Assembly: GCA_039707655.1 (NCBI GenBank)
Contig: CM077671.1
Coordinates: forward strand, 301,816,509-301,880,508
DNA from: Elymus sibiricus
Taxonomy: Eukaryota > Streptophyta > Magnoliopsida > Poales > Poaceae
DNA length: 64,000 nt
Reading direction: 5' to 3'
Every line of letters starts with the position of its first letter. Position 1 is the stretch's first letter. Shown here one piece after another: positions 58,377 to 64,000 of the stretch. The position numbers and the translations under genes are program-made. Under the pieces are notes generated by a model. It did no database searches and was not told the origin of the DNA. It saw only the letters and a program-made list of their open reading frames with translations.

Positions 58377-59638
58377 GAGCTATTGATCTACAACATAATT
58401 TGCAAAGTCACTTTGACTATGTTCATCATAATGAGTTCAATTAATCATATTACTTAAGAGCTCCCACTCAAATCAACATCCCTCAGGTTGTCTAAGTGTG
58501 ACATGATCCAAATCCACCAACCCAAGTCCGATCATCACGTGAGATGACGTGGTTTCAATGGTGAACATCTCCATGTTGATCATATCTACTATATGACTCA
58601 TGTTCGACCTTTCGGTCTCTTGTGTTCCGAGGCCATGTCTGTACATGCTAGGCTTGTCAAGTTTAACCCGAGTGTTCCACACGTGCAACACTGGCTTGCA
58701 CCCGTTGTATGTGAACGTAGAGTCTATCACACCCGATCATCACGTGGTGTCTCGAAACGACGAACTATCGCAACGGTGCACACTCGGGGAGAACACAATT
58801 TTATCTTGAAATTTTAGTGAGGGATCACCTTATAATGCTACCGTCGTCCTAAGCAAAATAAGATGCATAAAAGGATTAACATCACATGCAAATCATAAGT
58901 GACATGATATGGCCATGAACTTGTGCTTTTGATCTCCATCTCCAAAGCACCGGCATGATCTCCATCGTCACCGGGATGACACCCTGATCTCCATCATCTT
59001 GATCTCCATCAACGTGTCGCCATAAGGTTGTCGCGCCAACTGTTGCTTCTACGACTATTGCTAACTCATAGCGATAAAGTAAAGCAAAAACGGCGAAAAT
59101 AAATTAAAGACAACCCTATGGCTCCTGCCGGTTGCCGTACTCATCGACATGCAAGTCGTGATATTCTATACAAAACATGATCATCTCATACATCACATAT
59201 ATCTCACATGTAATTGGCCATATCACATCACAACATTCCCTGCAAAAACAAGTTAGACGTCCTCTAATTGTTGTTGCATGTTTTACGTGGCTGCTATGGG
59301 TATCTAGCAAGAACAATTCTTACCTACGCAAAACCACAACGGTGATACACAAATTGCTATTCAACCTTCTCAAGGACCGCCTTTGTCGAATCCGATCCAA
59401 CTAAAGTGGGAAAGACAGACACCCGTCAGCCATCTTTATGCAACAAAGTCACATGTCAGTTGATGGAACCGGTCTCTCGTAAGCGTACGAGTAATGTTGG
59501 TCCGGGCCGCTTCATCCCACAATACCGCTGAATCAAGAAAAGACCAAGGGAGGAAGCAATCTGAGCATCAACGCCCACAAACTCCTTTGTGTTCTACTCG
59601 TGATCTCATCTACGCATAGACCTAGCTCATGATGCCAA
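58377..59638 (-). other. Leader and variant primer site of element G
   Basis: Non-coding leader homologous to 5719-6972 of element A, including the block absent from B. Confidence 0.8.
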
Positions 59639-61430
59639 TGTTGGGGAACGTTGCATGGGAAACAAAAACTTTCCTACGCACACGCAAGATCTATCCATGG
59701 TGATGAGCATCTACGAGTGGGAGAGTGGATCTACGTACCCTTGTAGATCGCTAAGCGGGGAGCGTTAAGAAACGTGGTTGATGTAGTCGAACGTCTTCGC
59801 GATCCAAATCGCAAGCCGTCCCGCGATCCAATCACGATCCGTCCCGATCTAGCGCCGAACGGACGACACCTCCGCATTCAGCACACATAAAACTCGATGA
59901 CGATCTCCGCCTTCTTGATCTAGAAAGAGGGAACAAAGAGGTAGATGAGATCTCCAGCAGTACGACGGCGTGGTGGTGGTGGTGGTGGATTTATCCCGGC
60001 AGGGCTTCGCCTAAGCACTAACGGAATCTATTTGGTGGAGGAACTAGAGAATAGAGATCTAGCACGTGGCCTTGTGTCTTTGGGGGCTCTATTCCTCTAG
60101 TATATATACGAGGGAGGGGGAGGAGGCAGCCTCCCTAGGGTTTCCCCTAGGGGTCGGCCGAACTAGGGCAAGGAGGAGTCCAATCCACTTCCTACTAGGA
60201 AGTGGATTCATATTAGGAAGGAGTCCTATTCCTTCCTATCTCCACCTTTTTTCCTCTTGGGCATATGGGCCCTTATGGGGTCAGTTCCCCAGCCCATTAG
60301 GGGCTGGTGCGCCACCTCTTGGGCCCATTTGGCCCCCCGGGGTGGGTGGGCCCCACCCGGTGGACCCCCGGAACCCATTCGTCACTCCCGGTACACTACC
60401 GGAAATACCCGAAACTTTTCCGGAACCCAAATACCACTTTCCTATATATAAATCTTTACCTCCAGACCATTCCGGAGCTCCTCGTGACGTCCGGGATCTC
60501 ATCCAGGACTCTGAACAACCTTCGGTCACCAACACATATATCTCAATACTACCGAAACGTCATCGAACATTAAGTGTGCAGACCCTGCGGGTTCGAGAAC
60601 TATGTAGACATGATCGAGACACCTCTATGGTCAATAATCAATAGCAGGACCTGGATGCCCTTATTGGTTCCAACATATTCTACGAAGATCTTTATCGGTT
60701 GAACCTCTATGTCAAGGATTCAGTTAATCCCGTATGTTGTTCCCTTTGTTCTTCGGTATGTTACTTGCCCGAGATTCGATCGTCGGTATCTCTATACCTA
60801 GTTCAATCTCGTTACCGGCAAGTCTCTTTACTTGTTCCATAATACAAGATCCCGTGGCTAACACTTTAGTCACTTTGCTTGCAAGGCTTATTGTGATGTT
60901 GTATTACCGAGTGGGCCCTGAGATACCTCTTCGTCACACGGAGTAACAAATCCCAGTCTTGATCCATGCTCACTCAACAGACACCTTCGGAGACACCTGT
61001 AGAGCATCTTTATAGTCGCCCAGTTACGTTGCGACGTTTGATACACACAAGGTATCCCTTCGGTGTCAGTGAGTTGCATGATCTCATGGTCATAGGAACA
61101 GATACTTGACATGCAGAAAACTATAGCAATAAACTGATACGATCATATGCTACGTTCATAATTTGGGTCTTGTCCATCGCATCATTCTCCTAATGATGTG
61201 ATTCCATTATAAAATGACATCTCATGTCTATGGCCAGGAAACCTTAACTATCTTTGATCAACGAGCTAGTCTAGTAGAGGATTACTAGGGACACTTTGTT
61301 GTCTATGTATCCACACATGTATTTGAGTTTCCAATCAATACAATTATAGCATGGATAATAAACGATTATCATGAACAAGGAAATATAATAATAACCATTT
61401 TATTATTGCCTCTAGGGCATATTTCCAACA
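59639..61430 (-). repeat. Right (5') LTR of element G
   Basis: Complete, TG...CA, followed by taaac. Similar to the left LTR with scattered substitutions and small indels. Confidence 0.93.
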
Positions 61431-62238
61431 TAAACAAGTTCAGGGTCCCCACCAATCCACATACACCATCGCCGCCCTGAGTTTTTAGATGAGGCCGGCG
61501 GTGTCCCTTTCCCCCAGATCCCCATCCCGTACTCTAGAGAGTCGCAGCCTAATCAGCCCGACCACATCTCCCGTGGACCTCGAGGAGTGTACGAGCAAAA
61601 GGAGGTCTATCATGGCCTCTCCGCCGTATGCTGGCGAGGTGGGCGCCGTTCACGCCGACCCTTCGATCCCGGACGAACACCTCGCCGCGGGAGCCGGTGA
61701 GGACGCTGCCTACGTTGCCATGCCGAAGGCTTCAAGTCTGCGGGAACGCGTGTTCCTGTATCTCAGGAGAGCCGGCTACGACATCAACCTTGTAAACATC
61801 ACCGGCTTCACCCGGGCCATGTCACAAGTTAAGTGGTCCACCGGCAACACCTCTAGTTCAACCGCCGTTGATCTCTCCAAAGGCCCCGCCACTGATCTTC
61901 TCCGCCTCGTGGTCATGGATTTGCGATCCTTCTACGCCATCGAGCCCCTTTTGTCCTTTCTGAAGGAAACGTTCTACGGCGGTGGCTTGGGATCCTTAGC
62001 TCCAAAGTCAGATCTCATCCACCAAGATAATGGCACACACTACGACTGTTACAAGGGGAAACGTGCCATCTGTGACATCAAGGAGCGCACCCTGGGCACC
62101 TCATATCCCAAGTGGAAGGAGCCCATCCATGACAAGTGAGGCAACATCCTGTGAGCAAATCATACCTTTTATAGCTAGCCGTCTCGTACCCATTGTTGTA
62201 GTAGCTTTTGCCATGCGATAATCATGCAGTGTTTAATT

Positions 62239-62700
62239 GAGCATTTGTCCAGTTGTCAAGCAGATGCCTTGCTTTTCTGTTTCTGGTTGTTAGGTTGGTT
62301 GCATTGAGTATTTGTCCAGTTTTCAATGGCTATAGTTGGTTGTTATAGTGAGCATGAATGCCTTGTTTCTTTCAGTTATTCACAATGTGATGTTCATTAT
62401 GTGCAAGTATGAACTATGTAGTTCAATTTCATCAATACCACCTGTTATGCCTGGTGTTGTTAACCTGTGCCCTTAACTCCCGCTTTAAACATTTATGCCT
62501 TGTTTCTCTAAATTTGGTTGCCAGGTTGGTTGCAGTGAGCATTTGTCTAGTTTTTAAGCAGATGCCTTGCTTTTCTGTATCTGGTTGTTAGGTTGATTGC
62601 AGTGAGCATTTGTCTAGTTTTCAAGCAGACGCCTTGCTTTTCGTTATCTTGTTGTTAGGTTGGTTCCATTGAGCATTTGTCCAGTATCAAATGGCTATAT
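62239..62700. repeat. ~66-bp minisatellite in the B3-like gene intron
   Basis: gag(c/t)atttgtc(c/t)ag units at 62239, 62306, 62537, 62603 and 62671, each followed by atgccttgcttttctgt or a relative. Confidence 0.8.
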
Positions 62701-62870
62701 TTGGTTGTCATAGTGAGCACATATGCCTTGTTTATTTCAAGAAGATACCTCGTATACTTGGTTGATGTTAAGCCTGATGTACTTATCATGACTTTACATG
62801 TGCTTGCACAGGACAACAATGGGAGTGGCCAACGTTTTCCACCGAGGTTCTTTTCATCCCTCCGCTTGTA

Positions 62871-63082
62871 CTCCATCCGTTCCATCATGTAGTCCATATA
62901 GATTTTTGTGATGTATCTACATATACCATCTAAAATGTATACAATATAAAATTTTGTGGTGTATCTAATGAAAGGGAATTGCAATTCTAGATGTAAATGC
63001 TTTTCTCTACAAACTTGGTCAAAGTAAGTAAATGTTGACTTCTCAAAATGTTTATATGCAACACATTGTGGAACTGATGGAG
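62871..63082. mobile_element. Stowaway-like MITE in an intron
   Basis: Terminal repeats ctccatccgttccatcatgt and (complement of the right end) ctccatcagttccacaatgt, with TA at 62869-62870 and 63083-63084; 212 bp. It lies between exons 2 and 3 of the B3-like gene. Confidence 0.82.
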
Positions 63083-63670
63083 TAATATATTACACCATTG
63101 TGCAACTGCATTTTAGCTTCTAATATTGGCTTCTTGCTTGTAGGTACATGTGTCTTAGGTAAAGATCCATTCCTGGACCCTTTTTGCGTGTGGGGTAATG
63201 AAATATTCATGAACCAGCATCAAGTGAGGAATCTGAAAATGATTGTTAGGGAAAAGAGACGAACAATGCCAATTAGACTATTTGTTTACGCTCTATCCAA
63301 CACAACAGTGAGCTGTAGGATGGTAAATACGAACTCTGTAGGCTTCTATTAGTACTGCCCATAATGAGTTGTCACACAACAATGTCTGAATCTTTTTCTT
63401 TTGTAGTGGTTCCCAAAGTAGTTTACTCAAGATTACCTCGCAAAGTACATGATCGCTGGACATGCAATGAAGGTTAAAATAAATCATCGAGACTACAATG
63501 AGCATTGAGAAGTCGTAATGAAGACAGTGAAGGATGGGTGGGCGGCCATCACTAGGGGCTGGCCTAGAGTCGTTCGTGCGTTAGGCATGGAGGAGGGCAC
63601 AATATGGGCATTCCGCTTCACCTTCTCCAGCATACAAAATGTCTTTCGGCTCTCTCTTTACCGTCTTTAG

Positions 63671-64000
63671 TACAACCGTGCTTCCATCATTCTTTATTTG
63701 TCCCTTCTGTAGTTTTCCTTTTTTTTTGAGAATCGATGCTTATGTAGTTCTTGAGTATATGTACATGTGAATCGAATTATGCATTCGTTCTTAAACCTAA
63801 ACATGATTCGATATGAAATACAAGAATTCCTACTTTCAAATTTAAATTATGTGAATTATGAACAAAGGTATTTAATTAGGGGCAAATCCTGCTCTGCAGG
63901 CCATTACAATGCACACAATTTGAGAAAGCAAAACGTCTGCGATCAACTCCGACATCACACACGTTTCTCCATTCGAGGCGTGTGTGATGAATCTCGTCTT
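63671..64000. other. 3' flank of B3-like gene with GTGTG(C/T)GAT-type motifs at window end
   Basis: AT-rich 3' flank. From about 63933, cgtctgcgatcaa, catcacacacg and gcgtgtgtgatgaat appear, the same word family as R1, R2 and the flanks of the SIM gene. The feature continues beyond the window. Confidence 0.5.

Larger units (their letters stand above)
52826..61430 (-). mobile_element. Copia retrotransposon G (Angela/BARE lineage), decayed
   Basis: Two LTRs of 1793 and 1792 bp and a perfect 5-bp duplication taaac. Minus-strand element with a decayed gag-pol and a leader that retains the block missing in B. The primer-site region reads ttggcatcatgagc on the minus strand. It inserted between the 5' region and the coding region of the B3-like gene. 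Confidence 0.94.
61489..63670 (+). pseudogene. B3-domain-like gene, multi-exon, with two in-frame stops
   Basis: Exon 1 (61489 or the ATG at 61611, to about 62137) encodes MASPPYAGEVGAVHADPS, then SLRERVFLYLRRAGYDINLV, then KAERTL-type text ending YPKWKEPIHDK, with a GTGAGG donor. After an intron, 62820-62870 may be exon 2. Exon 3 (63144-63322) reads DPFCVWGNEIFMNQHQVRN. Exon 4 (63407-63670) reads LAKYMIAGHAMKVKINHRDY, then GWPRVVRALGMEEGTIWAFRF, which resembles the second half of a plant B3 DNA-binding domain. Exon 4 has stops at its 5th codon (TAG) and 34th codon (TGA), so it is a pseudogene. In an intact relative the product would be a nuclear DNA-binding protein. Its 5' region is separated by element G. 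Confidence 0.6.

Overview
The window looks like intergenic DNA of a large-genome Triticeae grass (wheat, Aegilops, barley or rye type). It is dominated by nested LTR retrotransposons of the Angela/BARE Copia lineage and the Athila-type (Sabrina/WHAM-like) Gypsy lineage, with plant LINE fragments, Stowaway MITEs and one island of decayed, host-like genes. Family names are recognised from memory of terminal sequences and protein motifs and were not checked against a database.

Layout. 1-8811: Copia element A (minus strand), one LTR cut by the window edge, with an open 1327-codon polyprotein. 8812-11909: part of a Gypsy-type LTR with a degenerate ~155-bp tandem array. 11910-17287: Athila-lineage element D (minus; decayed gag-pol, tRNA-Asp-like primer site, complete 5' LTR). 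17288-19876: older Athila material (gag remnants plus an LTR). 19877-22679: a LINE fragment split by a solo Athila LTR. 22680-41105: a second LINE fragment split by the old Copia element C (23165-40885), whose left LTR was in turn hit by the young Copia element B (24640-33061, plus strand). Target-site duplications support this order: ctaat/ctaat for C; tagat/gagat for B, with B's empty site preserved in C's other LTR.

41106-52825 and 61431-64000 form the accessory island. It holds two direct repeats (R1, R2) built from GTGTGCGAT/ATCGCAAAC motifs around a 3'-5' exonuclease-like gene, a truncated second copy of that gene, an F-box/FBD pseudogene, a coiled-coil gene, satellite-like arrays, a 5S rRNA-derived segment, three Stowaway MITEs, a small gene with two candidate SUMO-interacting motifs, and a B3-domain pseudogene whose 5' end was split by Copia element G (52826-61430, TSD taaac/taaac).

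How the parts work together: B is the only element that looks fully competent (near-identical LTRs, intact primer site, all catalytic residues). A has an open frame but has lost the first integrase aspartate and a good primer site. C, D and G are dead. The most unusual material is the island, where several unrelated gene-like ORFs sit beside the same family of short GTGTGCGAT-type motifs. That suggests, but does not prove, an undescribed gene-carrying mobile or amplicon unit.
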